NCBI GenBank assembly: GCA_910586735.1
Contig: CAJUJW010000019.1
Coordinates: forward strand, 1 to 41,757
Direction: 5' to 3'
Source: an uncultured Oscillibacter sp.
GTDB taxonomy: Bacteria; Bacillota; Clostridia; Oscillospirales; Oscillospiraceae
Length of the DNA: 41,757 nucleotides
In this document: positions 11,036 through 19,449 of the stretch, one piece after another
Layout: each line of letters opens with the position of its first letter
How positions within the stretch are numbered: position 1 is the first letter of the stretch
The notes under the pieces: model-generated
The model's database searches: none
Seen by the model: the letters and a program-made list of their open reading frames with translations, nothing else
Told to the model about the DNA's origin: nothing
Translations under genes and position numbers: made by a program

Positions 11036-11416
11036 CTATCCTCCCAGAATCTCCCGCTGGGCATACTTGGGCAGCTTCCGCAGCACCAGCTCATGGGACT
11101 GGGCGCAGAGCTCCCGGAGAACGTCGTCGGGCAAATCCCCGTCCAGAAGACAGGCAATCCAGCAGCGCTTGTCACAGTAAAACCCCGGCAGAATCTCAGG
11201 GTGGGCCGCCCGGAGAATCTCCCCCCGGGCGGGGCCGCACTTGAGGTTCACCAGATCGTGGTCATTATAGGCCGCGTCCTTCATCCCCCGAGGAGAGCAG
11301 ACGGCGGCGAAGAGCTTGCCCCGAATCATGTACCGGAACCAGCCCCACTCGGCCTTGTAATCCTTCTCCGCCCCAGGGAGGGACAGGAGGTATTCGTCCA
11401 GCCAGTCGTACTTCAT
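11036..11416 (-). CDS. MmcQ/YjbR family protein
   Basis: 126-residue protein of the YjbR/MmcQ fold (CyaY-like, proposed DNA-binding, function unsettled). Family traits are the aromatic start KYDWLDEYLLSLPGAEKDYK, WGWFRYMIRGKLFA, DLVNLKC and the CDKRCWIACLLDGDLPDDVL segment. ATG 11416 is chosen because the longer in-frame reading upstream is only the repeat element translated, and GGGGGA precedes this ATG. It is the first gene after the inverted-repeat element that follows uvrB. Confidence 0.88.
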   Translation of the reverse strand: MKYDWLDEYLLSLPGAEKDYKAEWGWFRYMIRGKLFAAVCSPRGMKDAAYNDHDLVNLKCGPARGEILRAAHPEILPGFYCDKRCWIACLLDGDLPDDVLRELCAQSHELVLRKLPKYAQREILGG

Positions 11417-11436
11417 TGTGAAATCCCCCATTATGA

Positions 11437-11557
11437 ATTGACAATGGATAATTGATAATTGACAATGAAGGGAGCGTGACGGGAGACAAACCGGACTTCC
11501 TAAAGTGCCCTCATTGTCCATTATCCATTGTCAATTATCTATCGTCCATTGTCAATT
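11437..11557. repeat. Inverted-repeat (MITE-like) element, copy 1
   Basis: Left arm 11437-11467 and right arm about 11512-11557 are imperfect inverted repeats built from the unit AATTGACAATGGATAATTG. About 45 bases of unrelated sequence lie between them. The uvrB stop codon (11552-11554) is formed by the outer end of the right arm (AATTGAC). A second element with the same arms but a different centre is at 21910-22034. It has no coding capacity. A non-autonomous transposable element or a REP-like hairpin would both fit. Confidence 0.7.
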
Positions 11558-13522
11558 TTCGCCCCGCAGCTCAATAATCCGATCCCGCAGCACCGCCGCG
11601 TACTCGAACTCCAGCATCTTGCTGGCCTCCTTCATCTCCTTCTCCAGGCGCTTGATTTCCGCCTCCCGCTCCTGCTTGTTCAGCTTGCGGTGGTGGCGGG
11701 CCCGGGTGGTCTCGTCCTCCGCCGTGGTGGAGATTTCCAGCACCTCCCGGACGCCCTTGATGATGGTCTTCGGCACAATGCCGTGCTCCTGGTTGAAGCG
11801 GTCCTGAATCCCCCGGCGGCGCTCGGTCTCGTCCATGGCCGCCTTCATGGAGGGGGTGATGGTGTCGGCGTACAGGACCACCAGGCCCTCCGCGTTCCGG
11901 GCCGCCCGGCCTATGGTCTGAATCAGGGAGGTCTCGGACCGGAGGAAGCCCTCCTTGTCCGCGTCCAGCACGGCCACCAGGCTGACCTCCGGCAGGTCCA
12001 GGCCCTCCCGCAGGAGGTTGATGCCGATGAGCACGTCGAACTTGCCCAGGCGCAGGTCCCGGATAATTTCCATCCGCTCGATGGTCTCCACGTCGGCGTG
12101 CATATAGCGGACCTTGATTCCGGCGTTCTTGAAATACTCCGTCAGGTTCTCCGCCATTTTCTTGGTGAGGGTCGTCACCAGCACCCGCTCGTTTTTGGCC
12201 GCCCGGGCGTTGATCTCCTCCATGAGGTCGTCAATCTGCCCGTTGACGGGCCGGACCTCCACCCTGGGGTCCAGCAGGCCCGTGGGGCGGATGACCTGCT
12301 CCACCACCTGGTCCGCCCGCCCCCGCTCATAGGGGCCCGGCGTGGCGGAGACAAACACCGCCTGGCCCACCCGGCCCTCGAACTCCTCAAACTTCAAAGG
12401 CCGGTTGTCGTAGGCGCAGGGGAGGCGAAAGCCGTATTTCACCAGGGCGTCCTTCCGGGCGTGGTCCCCGTTGTACATGGCCCGGACCTGGGGCAAGGTG
12501 ACGTGGCTCTCGTCCACGAAGAGGAGGAAGTCGTCGGGGAAGAAGTCCAGCAGGGTCATGGGGGCGGACCCGGCGGGGCGCTCGGAGATGATGCGGGAGT
12601 AGTTCTCAATGCCGGAGCAGTAGCCCAGCTCCTGCATCATCTCCATGTCGTACTCCGTCCGCTGGCGGACCCGCTGGGCCTCCACCAGCTGGTTGTTCTC
12701 CGTGAAGACCCGGACCTGCTCCTCCAGCTCCTTCCGTATCTCCCCGATGGCCCGGTCCATCTTGTCCTTGGTGGTGACATAGTGGCTGGCGGGGTAGATG
12801 GCAATGTGGTTCAGCACCCGGTTCACAGAGCCGGTGACGGGGTTGAACTCGCTGATCCGGTCAATCTCGTCCCCGAAGAACTCCACCCGGATGGCCTTGT
12901 CCTTGTAATAGGCGGGGTAGATCTCCACCGTGTCCCCCCGGACCCGGAACATGTTCCGCTCAAAGGCGATGTCGTTTCGCTCATAGCGGATCTCCACCAG
13001 CCGCCGGAGGAGCTCGTCCCGGTCCCACTCCGCCCCGGTGCGCAGGGACACCACCAGCTTGGCGAAGTCGTCGGGCTCGCCCAGGCCGTAGATGCAGGAG
13101 ACGGAGGAGACCACAATCACGTCCCGCCGCTCCAGCAGGGCGCAGGTGGCGGAGAGGCGGAGGCGGTCAATTTCGTCGTTGGTGGAGGCGTCCTTGGCGA
13201 TATAGGTGTCCGTGTGGGGGATATAGGCTTCCGGCTGGTAGTAGTCGTAGTAGGAGACGAAATACTCCACGGCGTTGTTGGGGAAGAACTCCTTGAACTC
13301 CGAGCAGAGCTGCGCCGCCAGAGTCTTGTTGTGAGCCAGCACCAGGGTGGGCCGCTGAACGGCCTCAATGACCTTGGCCATGGTGAAGGTCTTGCCCGAG
13401 CCGGTGACGCCCAGGAGCACCTGCTCCTTCAGCCCGTTCTCAATGCCCGCCGCCAGGGCGGCGATGGCCTCCGGCTGGTCCCCGGAGGGCTGGTATTCGG
13501 ATACGACTTGGAATTTCGGCAT
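11552..13522 (-). CDS. uvrB: Excinuclease ABC subunit UvrB
   Basis: Helicase-like core of nucleotide excision repair that receives damaged DNA from UvrA and recruits UvrC. 656 residues from ATG 13522 with AGGAGG just upstream. Walker A is GVTGSGKT at 38-45. The damage-probing beta-hairpin region YYDYYQPEAYIP is near 92-103, the helicase motifs DESH and QTIGRAARN are present, and a C-terminal UVR domain (KEMKEASKMLEFEYA) contacts UvrC. The stop codon lies within an inverted-repeat element. It has its own promoter overlapped by an SOS-like box. Confidence 0.97.
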   Translation of the reverse strand: MPKFQVVSEYQPSGDQPEAIAALAAGIENGLKEQVLLGVTGSGKTFTMAKVIEAVQRPTLVLAHNKTLAAQLCSEFKEFFPNNAVEYFVSYYDYYQPEAYIPHTDTYIAKDASTNDEIDRLRLSATCALLERRDVIVVSSVSCIYGLGEPDDFAKLVVSLRTGAEWDRDELLRRLVEIRYERNDIAFERNMFRVRGDTVEIYPAYYKDKAIRVEFFGDEIDRISEFNPVTGSVNRVLNHIAIYPASHYVTTKDKMDRAIGEIRKELEEQVRVFTENNQLVEAQRVRQRTEYDMEMMQELGYCSGIENYSRIISERPAGSAPMTLLDFFPDDFLLFVDESHVTLPQVRAMYNGDHARKDALVKYGFRLPCAYDNRPLKFEEFEGRVGQAVFVSATPGPYERGRADQVVEQVIRPTGLLDPRVEVRPVNGQIDDLMEEINARAAKNERVLVTTLTKKMAENLTEYFKNAGIKVRYMHADVETIERMEIIRDLRLGKFDVLIGINLLREGLDLPEVSLVAVLDADKEGFLRSETSLIQTIGRAARNAEGLVVLYADTITPSMKAAMDETERRRGIQDRFNQEHGIVPKTIIKGVREVLEISTTAEDETTRARHHRKLNKQEREAEIKRLEKEMKEASKMLEFEYAAVLRDRIIELRGEN

Positions 13523-13557
13523 GGCGGCCTCCTGACGGCGGAATTTGTACAAGGTCT

Positions 13558-13596
13558 ATCTTACCACAAGAAGACCGGGATTACAACATTTGTTCG
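13558..13596 (-). promoter_or_regulatory. uvrB promoter with SOS (LexA/DinR-like) box
   Basis: Minus strand: TTGTAA (13581-13586), 17 bases, TAAGAT (13558-13563). CGAACAAATGTTGT at 13583-13596 matches the Gram-positive SOS pattern CGAAC-N4-GTTCG in 12 of 14 positions and overlaps the -35 box, so bound LexA would block the polymerase. The match is seen; regulation is inferred. Confidence 0.65.
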
Positions 13597-13616
13597 ATAT
13601 ATTTTTGCGCGGCCTC

Positions 13617-14291
13617 TCAGGGGAGATACCCGGACTCCGCCAGGGACACAAAGTCCCGATCGGCGACGACAATGTGGTCGTCCAGCCGGACCCCGATGGA
13701 GGCCAGGGCGGCCCGGACCTGTTCGGTGACGGCCCGGTCGTCCTCGGAGGGCAGGGCGATGCCGCTGGGGTGGTTGTGGGCGAGGATGACGGAGCTGGCG
13801 GAGCAGAGGATGGCGTTGTGTACCACCCGGCGGATGTCCACCGTCACGGCGGAGACGCTGCCCTCTCCCAGGCGCTTGCAGGTCAGCAGCTTGCCCTTCC
13901 CGTCCAGGCAGAGCTGGAAGACCGCCTCGTTCCGCTCCTGGGAGAACAGCTCCAGGAGGTAGGCCCCCACCCGTGCCCGGGTGTTCAGGACCAGCTCCCG
14001 CTCCAGGTCCGCCAGGCGGGCCTTCTGGGCGATGAGCAGGGAGAGGCGCAGCAAAACCGCCGTCCGCTCGCCCACGCCCCGCACCTCGGTCAGCAGCTCC
14101 ACCGGGGCGGAGAGCACGGCGGACAGGCTTCCAAACCGGTCCATCAGCTTGTGGGCCAGGGGGTTCACGTCCCCCTGGGGGATGGCGTAGTACAGCAGAA
14201 GCTCCAGGGCCTCGTGGTCGGCGAAGCCGCTCAGATCGTTTTTCAGGAAGCGCCTGCGCACCCGCTCCCTGTGCCCGTCGTGAACGCCCAT
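13617..14291 (-). CDS. radC: RadC family protein (JAB/JAMM domain)
   Basis: 224 residues. The N-terminal helix-hairpin-helix part (HEALELLLYYAIP, EVRGVGERTAV at 69-79) is followed by a JAMM metal-binding domain. The motif HNHPSG has its histidines at 172 and 174 and Asp185 downstream (HxH-x10-D), with Glu122 as the likely acid. The RadC name is historical; a clear repair role has not been proven for the family. The start at 14291 follows GGATGAGGGA. Its own promoter lies upstream, and uvrB follows 94 bases later with a separate promoter. Confidence 0.93.
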   Translation of the reverse strand: MGVHDGHRERVRRRFLKNDLSGFADHEALELLLYYAIPQGDVNPLAHKLMDRFGSLSAVLSAPVELLTEVRGVGERTAVLLRLSLLIAQKARLADLERELVLNTRARVGAYLLELFSQERNEAVFQLCLDGKGKLLTCKRLGEGSVSAVTVDIRRVVHNAILCSASSVILAHNHPSGIALPSEDDRAVTEQVRAALASIGVRLDDHIVVADRDFVSLAESGYLP

Positions 14292-14367
14292 TCCCTCATC
14301 CTTCCGCAGCGCCCGCGCCCTCCGGCGAGGAGGACGGGGCGGGATTCATCGCTTTTCCAGCGTAAAA

Positions 14368-14396
14368 ATAATAGCATATTTTCCAGGCACCGTCAA
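14368..14396 (-). promoter_or_regulatory. Promoter of radC
   Basis: Minus strand TTGACG (14391-14396), a 17-base spacer, TATTAT (14368-14373), 77 bases before the radC start. No SOS box was seen here. Confidence 0.6.
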
Positions 14397-14421
14397 TCTT
14401 CCGGCGAAATTCTAAAAGTTT

Positions 14422-14453
14422 TTGTATACAAACGGGAATTCCTGTGCTATACT
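14422..14453 (+). promoter_or_regulatory. Probable promoter of the ribonuclease J gene
   Basis: An extended -10 (TGCTATACT, with TATACT at 14448-14453) is the clear element. A TTGTAT at 14422-14427 is 20 bases away, too far for an ideal -35, which fits an extended -10 promoter. Transcription from near 14460 would give a leader of about 260 bases before the start at 14723. Confidence 0.5.
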
Positions 14454-14459
14454 ATACCG

Positions 14460-14722
14460 AGTTGACCTTCCCAGGACCCGGCACGGGCCCTTGGAACGGG
14501 GTTTAAAACCTGCATCTTTTGTATTTTTCCAGGGCGGAACGCGCTTTCCGGCTGGTCAAATAATATAAACGGTTACCATATTCGGACATGATAGGGCGCA
14601 GCCAAACCTCCGCCGGCGGAACGGGGCCGGGCGGACAGAGGGCGCCTCTTCTTTGCTATGCCCTTTCGCGGGTATGGGCCGTTGGTACATCTTTTTTATG
14701 AGCAAAGGAGTAATCAAAACCT
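14460..14722 (+). ncRNA. Long structured leader of ribonuclease J mRNA
   Basis: This gene-free stretch has pairing potential. TTGACC (14462-14467) pairs with GGTCAA (14554-14559) and continues inward (CC, bulged A, GGA with TCCGG), closing a domain of about 98 bases. CTATGCCC (14656-14663) pairs with GGGTATGG (14670-14677) over a 6-base loop just before the ribosome site. GC-rich self-complementary stretches lie between. No terminator run of U was found, so control by stability or by RNase J processing is likelier than attenuation. The class is unknown to me; structure is hand-folded. Confidence 0.4.
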
Positions 14723-16381
14723 ATGGCAGAAAAACTGAAAATCATCCCTCTGGGCGGCCTGGACGAGATCGGGAAAAACATGACGGCCTATGAGTACGGC
14801 GGGGAGATCATAGTCGTGGACTGCGGCATGGCCTTCCCCGGGGACGATATGTACGGAATCGACTGCATCATCCCCGACGTGACCTACCTGATCAAGAACC
14901 GGGCCCGCATCCGGGGCCTCTTCATCACCCACGGCCACGAGGACCACGTGGGGGCCATCCCCTATGTCCTCAAGCAGGTGAACATGCCCATCTACTGCAC
15001 CCGCTTCACCGCGGGCCTCATCCAGCTGAAGTTGGAGGAGCACGGGCTGGTGAAGTCCACCAAGCTCATCACCGTGGAGCCGGGCAAATCCGTCCGGGCG
15101 GGGAAGTTCACCGTGGAGTTCATCCACGTGAACCACTCCATCGCGGACTCCGTGGCCTTCGCCATTCACACCCACATGGGCACCGTGGTCCACACGGGGG
15201 ACTTCAAAATCGACTCCACCCCCATCGATGGGGAGGTCATCGACCTGGCCCGCCTGGGCGAGCTGGGGAAGGAGGGCGTCCTGGCCCTGTGCGCCGACTC
15301 CACCAACGTGGAGCGCCCCGGCTACACCCTCAGCGAGCGGGCCGTGGGCCAGACCTTCCAGCGCCAGTTCCAGGGCTGTGAGGAGCGCATCATCGTCACC
15401 ACCTTCGCCTCCAACGTCCACCGGGTCCAGCAGGTACTGGACGCCGCCGCCGCCCACGGGCGGAAGGTGGCCGTGACGGGCCGGTCCATGGAGAATATCA
15501 TGCGGGTGTCCACGGAACTGGGCTATATGAAGGTGCCCAAGAACACCCTGGTGGACATCAGCAAAATCAAGAGCCTGCCCAAAAACAAACAGGTCATCGT
15601 CACCACCGGCTCCCAGGGGGAGGAGATGAGCGCCTTGTACCGCATGGCCTTTTCCACTCACAAGCAGGTGGAAGTGGGCCCCGGCGACAAGGTGATTATC
15701 TCCGCCTCCGCCATCCCCGGAAACGAGGTGACGGTGAGCCGGGTCATCAACGAGCTGTTCCGCAAGGGCGTCCACGTGGTCTACGACAAGGCGGACATGC
15801 TTCACGTCTCCGGCCACGCCTGCCAGGAGGAGCTGAAAATCGTTCACGCCCTCACCCGGCCCCGGTTCTTCATCCCCCTCCACGGCGAGCAGCGGATGCT
15901 CCAGATTCACAGCCAGGTGGCCCAGCAGATGGGCATGGAGCGGAACCACATCGCCATCGCGGAAAACGGAAGCGTCATCGAAATCACCGCCAAGACCCTG
16001 AAAATCGGCGGGGCCGTCCCCGCTGGGGAGGTCTATGTGGACGGGTCCGGCGTGGGCGACGTGGGGGCCGTGGTCATGCGGGACCGCAAGCGCCTGGCCG
16101 AGGACGGCATGGTGGTGGTCGTGCTGCCCATCTCCAGCCACGACGGCGGCCTGCTGAGCCCGCCGGAGATTGTCACCCGGGGCTTCATCTACGTGAAGGA
16201 GTCCGGGGACCTGATGAAGGAGCTCCAGGGCGTGGCCATGGACGCGGCGGACTCCGTCACCCGCAAGCGCGGGCGGGACGACGGGGAGCTTCGCGGTGTG
16301 GTGAAGTCGGCGGTGAGCAGCTACCTGTTCAAGACCACCAAGCGCAGCCCGATGGTGATCCCCGTTGTGACGAGGCTGTGA
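14723..16381 (+). CDS. rnj: Ribonuclease J
   Basis: Metallo-beta-lactamase/beta-CASP RNase with 5'-to-3' exonuclease and endonuclease activity in RNA decay and processing. 552 residues, typical. The zinc motif HGHEDH is at residues 70-75, with further ligands in HTGDF and in HVSGHA near the beta-CASP end. The TTGSQGEEMSAL stretch in the beta-CASP region and the C-terminal domain are intact. The ribosome site AAAGGAG is about 12 bases before ATG. It is the only plus-strand gene between two minus-strand blocks, so it is transcribed alone, behind a long leader. Confidence 0.95.
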   Translation: MAEKLKIIPLGGLDEIGKNMTAYEYGGEIIVVDCGMAFPGDDMYGIDCIIPDVTYLIKNRARIRGLFITHGHEDHVGAIPYVLKQVNMPIYCTRFTAGLIQLKLEEHGLVKSTKLITVEPGKSVRAGKFTVEFIHVNHSIADSVAFAIHTHMGTVVHTGDFKIDSTPIDGEVIDLARLGELGKEGVLALCADSTNVERPGYTLSERAVGQTFQRQFQGCEERIIVTTFASNVHRVQQVLDAAAAHGRKVAVTGRSMENIMRVSTELGYMKVPKNTLVDISKIKSLPKNKQVIVTTGSQGEEMSALYRMAFSTHKQVEVGPGDKVIISASAIPGNEVTVSRVINELFRKGVHVVYDKADMLHVSGHACQEELKIVHALTRPRFFIPLHGEQRMLQIHSQVAQQMGMERNHIAIAENGSVIEITAKTLKIGGAVPAGEVYVDGSGVGDVGAVVMRDRKRLAEDGMVVVVLPISSHDGGLLSPPEIVTRGFIYVKESGDLMKELQGVAMDAADSVTRKRGRDDGELRGVVKSAVSSYLFKTTKRSPMVIPVVTRL

Positions 16382-16495
16382 GGAGAGAAGATTCGCTTTG
16401 CGAAAATGACAGATTCCTCTTGCAATCCGCCTGAGGCTGCGATATATTGAATTCACCTAAGAAGTTAAGTAAGGCCATATGTGCATAAAAAGGAA

Positions 16496-16528
16496 GGCCC
16501 CCGGAGAGATGCTGCCTCTCCGGGGGCC
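16496..16528 (-). terminator. Strong hairpin terminator between rnj and the PfkB gene
   Basis: A perfect 13-bp stem, GGCCCCCGGAGAG (16496-16508) with CTCTCCGGGGGCC (16516-16528), and a 7-base loop. On the minus strand it is followed by TTCCTTTTTATG, so it ends the PfkB transcript. On the plus strand the downstream side is only AT-rich, but it probably also stops rnj. Confidence 0.85.
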
Positions 16529-16542
16529 CTATTATATAAGCC

Positions 16543-17424
16543 TCAATAGAACTCCTTGATGTACGCCTCCACGTCCGCCCGGGTGCCCATATAGGGGCCC
16601 GGGGTCTCCATTTTCAGGGAGACCAGCGCCGTGGCGGTTTGCAGGGCGGCGGGGATGTCCTGGGTCAGCCGCTCGTTGATATAACAGGCGAAGGTGGTGT
16701 CCCCCCGGCCCGTCCGGCCCCCCAGGCTCCGGGCCTTGATGGGGCAGGTGTAAATCTCCCTGCCGTCGTAGACCAGGACCTCGGTGTTGTGGGTGATGAG
16801 GATTTCCTTGGCCCCCCAGCCGCAGAGGACCCTGGCGGCCTCCGCCCGGTCCGTCAGGCCGGTGAGAATCTCCGCCTCGGCGGCGTCGGTTTTCAGGAAG
16901 CGGACATAGGGCAGCAGCTCCTTTTTGGCCTCCCAGTCCCGGTAGACCATGCCGCCGTTCTCCTCCCAGCGCAGCATGCACTGCACGTCGATGGCCAGCA
17001 TGGCCTTTCCGGCGGCGAAGGGCAGGAACTCGTTGGGGATGTCGCCCCCCACCAGGCCCGCCAGGTGCCAGATTTGGGCGTCGATCTCCGCCGGGACCTC
17101 CTCAGGCCGGTAGGGATCGATCTTGCTGTCCACGGTGGAGGTGCGCCGCTCCCGGTCCGGGGTGTGGTAGACGTTCTTGGTGACGAAGGAGCGGGCGCTG
17201 TGCAGGGGGAAGACGGTGACGTTGGGGGCGGGGGCGAAGGCGGCTTTCAGGTCCACCTGGGCCGTGTCCGCCTTGGGCAGGACGGCGGTTTTGTGCCCCA
17301 TGTTGGCGGCGGCGAAGCCGGAGTAATACACCGCGCCGCCGATGGCCTGGACCGTGGTCCCGTCATAGTCCACGTTGGTGTCCTGGGCGATTTCCCCGAT
17401 AATCAGGGTGTTGAACCGGCTCAT
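16543..17424 (-). CDS. PfkB-family carbohydrate kinase
   Basis: Ribokinase-like kinase of 293 residues that phosphorylates a sugar or nucleoside-like substrate with ATP. The N-terminal GG motif (AIGGAVYYSGFAAANMG, about 27-43) and the C-terminal anion-hole/base motif TGRGDTTF with catalytic Asp242 are intact. The substrate cannot be read: the lid region does not point clearly to ribose, fructose-1-phosphate or adenosine. It overlaps the PHP gene by four bases (ATGA), a sign of translational coupling. It is the last gene of lacI-PHP-pfkB, next to a divergent operon of HAD and mutase-like proteins, so a phospho-metabolite pathway is suggested. Confidence 0.88.
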   Translation of the reverse strand: MSRFNTLIIGEIAQDTNVDYDGTTVQAIGGAVYYSGFAAANMGHKTAVLPKADTAQVDLKAAFAPAPNVTVFPLHSARSFVTKNVYHTPDRERRTSTVDSKIDPYRPEEVPAEIDAQIWHLAGLVGGDIPNEFLPFAAGKAMLAIDVQCMLRWEENGGMVYRDWEAKKELLPYVRFLKTDAAEAEILTGLTDRAEAARVLCGWGAKEILITHNTEVLVYDGREIYTCPIKARSLGGRTGRGDTTFACYINERLTQDIPAALQTATALVSLKMETPGPYMGTRADVEAYIKEFY

Positions 17425-18149
17425 TTCCCTTCCTCCTTCCGCATGGCCTCGTCGGCCTCCACAAACTCCTGGAATTCCGGGCTCCAGAGATGGAACCTCC
17501 CGCTCTCGATGATCCGCTTATAGGCGAAGGAATCGTGAACCCGCTCGGGGAGGATGACGGCGGTCCGGGCCTCGTCCCCGTCCCGGTGGGTGTCGGACCC
17601 GGCCAGGCGGTAGTATTCGGGGTGGCGGCGGCAGAGGGCCAGGGCCTGGTCGTTGTTGTTCTCATGCCGGGGGTTTCCGTTGATGATCTCCGCCCCGTGG
17701 ACGGCGGTCTCCTGGACCGGGGCGCTGCCCTTGCGGAAGGGGTGGGCGTGGATAATGAGCACCTGGTCGTGGAACTTGTCGTAGAACTCCTGGGCGCTCA
17801 TGCAGCAGGCGTAGGGGTTGGAGCGGAGCCACTGCTCGTCGATGCCGTAGACCAGGTAGTCGTTGTCGTTCTCCGGGAAGCGGAACTCGGCCCCCAGAAT
17901 CACGTCCAGCCCCACCTCGTCGCCCCGGCGCTTGGAGGCGTGGTAGCCGCTGAGATAGTGGTCCATCACCTTATCCCAGTTGTGCTCGGTATCGATGCGG
18001 GAGAGGTACTCCGGGTGCAGATGGTCCGTGACCACCAGGCCGGTGAAGCCGTTTCGCACGTAGCGGTCCACCACGTCGGCGGCGTAGAGATGGCCGCAGT
18101 GGCTGGTTTCCGCGGTGTGGGTGTGGGGGTCGTAGCGGTAGCCGTTCAT
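17421..18149 (-). CDS. PHP-domain phosphoesterase
   Basis: 242-residue PHP protein. The metal motifs are in order: HTHT (His9, His11), TDH (41-43), GAEFRF, HAHP and GSDTH. These form the three-metal site of phosphoesterases such as histidinol-phosphate phosphatase or the nucleotide/oligonucleotide phosphatase group; the true substrate is unknown. ATG 18149 has GAGGG about nine bases upstream; a longer in-frame start at 18203 would run into lacI and lacks a site. Coupled to the PfkB gene downstream and 50 bases after lacI. Confidence 0.87.
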   Translation of the reverse strand: MNGYRYDPHTHTAETSHCGHLYAADVVDRYVRNGFTGLVVTDHLHPEYLSRIDTEHNWDKVMDHYLSGYHASKRRGDEVGLDVILGAEFRFPENDNDYLVYGIDEQWLRSNPYACCMSAQEFYDKFHDQVLIIHAHPFRKGSAPVQETAVHGAEIINGNPRHENNNDQALALCRRHPEYYRLAGSDTHRDGDEARTAVILPERVHDSFAYKRIIESGRFHLWSPEFQEFVEADEAMRKEEGK

Positions 18150-18199
18150 AGTGACATTCCCTCTTTCATGATATGGAGCAAGCTCCTTTAGAATTGTCT

Positions 18200-19210
18200 T
18201 CAAGCCTGGCAGAGGTCCCGGCAGGTGCTGCGCTTGATCAGCGTGGGCATGAGAATCTGGTGTACATAGCCCTGGGTGCCGTTCTCAATTTTGTCCCGGA
18301 GCATATCCACCGCCTGGACGGCCATGTCCCGCTTGGGCTGCTCCATGGTGGTCAGCTCGATGCGGGGCAGGGCCGTGGAGGAGATGTTGTCGAAGCCGAT
18401 GAGGCTCAGCTGTCCGGGGATGCTGATGCTGGCGTCGTCCGCCGCCTTCAATACGCCCAGGGCGTTGGAGTCCGTGGAGGCGAAGATGGCGGTGTAGTCC
18501 ACGGGCTTGGCGAACAGCTCCTTGGCCAGCTGATAGCCGCCCATGATGGAGGAGCGGGAGAGCTCGCTGTTGAAGAACCGGGGGGTCAGCCCCAGCTCCT
18601 GGCAAGCGCGGATATAGCCCTCGGCCCGGAACTGGTGGGTGGTGGTGTGGCGGCGGCCGAAGTAAAGGATGTCCCGGTGCCCCAGGTCGTAGAGGTACTT
18701 GGTGCCGATATAGGTTCCCCGGCTGTTGTCCACGGCCACATAGCTCTGGGGCTGGTCCCGGAGGTTCTCGCTGAGAAACACCGTGGGCACCTGGTCCGTA
18801 TAGGCCCGGATGTTCTCATAGGTCTTGGGGCTCTGGGGGACGATGAGGATGCCGTCCACCTGCCGGCTGAGGAGGAGCTTCACCACGGTTTTCTCCTGCT
18901 TCAAATCCGGCCCGGAGTTGCACAGCATGATGTTGTACCCGTGGTTCCGGGCGCTCATCTCGGCATAGTAGGCCAGCTCGGACATGAACTGGTTGTCGAT
19001 GGAGGGGACCACCAGGCCGATGAGCCCCGTCCGCTTGGTCACCATGGAGCGGGCCACGTAGTTGGTGGTGTAGCCCATTTCGTCGCAGAGCTTGATAATG
19101 CGCTCCCGGGTGTCGTTTCCAATCTGGTGGCTGCCGGAAAGGGCGCGGGACACGGTGGCGTAGGAGACGCCGGCAGCCTTGGCGACATCCTTCAAGGTTA
19201 CACTCTTCAT
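18200..19210 (-). CDS. LacI-family transcriptional regulator
   Basis: 336 residues: an N-terminal LacI helix-turn-helix (VTLKDVAKAAGVSYATVSRALSG, about 4-26), hinge helix near 50-60, then a periplasmic-binding-protein-like effector domain (GLIGLVVPSIDNQFMSELA to the C-terminus). LacI proteins bind sugars or phosphorylated sugars. Two copies of a 14-base palindromic site lie in the adjoining region, one in its own leader and one over the start of the divergent HAD operon, so it probably represses both arms. ATG 19210 follows AAAGGA. Confidence 0.93.
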   Translation of the reverse strand: MKSVTLKDVAKAAGVSYATVSRALSGSHQIGNDTRERIIKLCDEMGYTTNYVARSMVTKRTGLIGLVVPSIDNQFMSELAYYAEMSARNHGYNIMLCNSGPDLKQEKTVVKLLLSRQVDGILIVPQSPKTYENIRAYTDQVPTVFLSENLRDQPQSYVAVDNSRGTYIGTKYLYDLGHRDILYFGRRHTTTHQFRAEGYIRACQELGLTPRFFNSELSRSSIMGGYQLAKELFAKPVDYTAIFASTDSNALGVLKAADDASISIPGQLSLIGFDNISSTALPRIELTTMEQPKRDMAVQAVDMLRDKIENGTQGYVHQILMPTLIKRSTCRDLCQA

Positions 19211-19241
19211 TGCTTTTCATCCTTTCCGCCCCATTGGAAAC

Positions 19242-19255
19242 CGTAAACGTTTCCG
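19242..19255. promoter_or_regulatory. LacI-type operator O1 (lacI leader)
   Basis: CGTAAACGTTTCCG, a palindrome around AAACGTTT, is the LacI-family half-site arrangement. It is about 50 bases downstream of the predicted lacI start site, where bound protein would act as a roadblock. It matches O2 (reverse strand) at 13 of 14 bases. Confidence 0.65.
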
Positions 19256-19306
19256 CTTTATTTTTTTGAACCGGCCAGATTCCGGCCACTTCAGCTTGTC
19301 AAGTAA

Positions 19307-19335
19307 AGAATATCCGATTTTCCCGGCAATGTCAA
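19307..19335 (-). promoter_or_regulatory. Promoter of lacI-PHP-pfkB
   Basis: Minus strand TTGACA (19330-19335), 17 bases, TATTCT (19307-19312). Predicted start near 19300, upstream of O1. Confidence 0.65.
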
Positions 19336-19406
19336 TAACAATCTGATTTTTTCCTATCTTTGGGCAGAAAAACGAAAAACAAACGCAGTCTTCGGCGTTT
19401 GGCATA

Positions 19407-19436
19407 TTGACAAGAGACCTGTTTTTCATTTAGAAT
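19407..19436 (+). promoter_or_regulatory. Promoter of the HAD/mutase operon
   Basis: Plus strand TTGACA (19407-19412), 18-base spacer, TAGAAT (19431-19436). The predicted start near 19443 is only a few bases before operator O2. The leader to the first gene is about 115 bases and shows no further obvious element. Confidence 0.65.
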
Positions 19437-19449
19437 AAGTCTGAAAAGC

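Noticed and set aside
14531..14544. AGGGCGGAACGCGC in the rnj leader resembles the T-box sequence AGGGTGGNACCGCG
   Set aside because: The core differs at several positions, no stem I or specifier loop and no terminator were found, and the gene is not an amino-acid gene.
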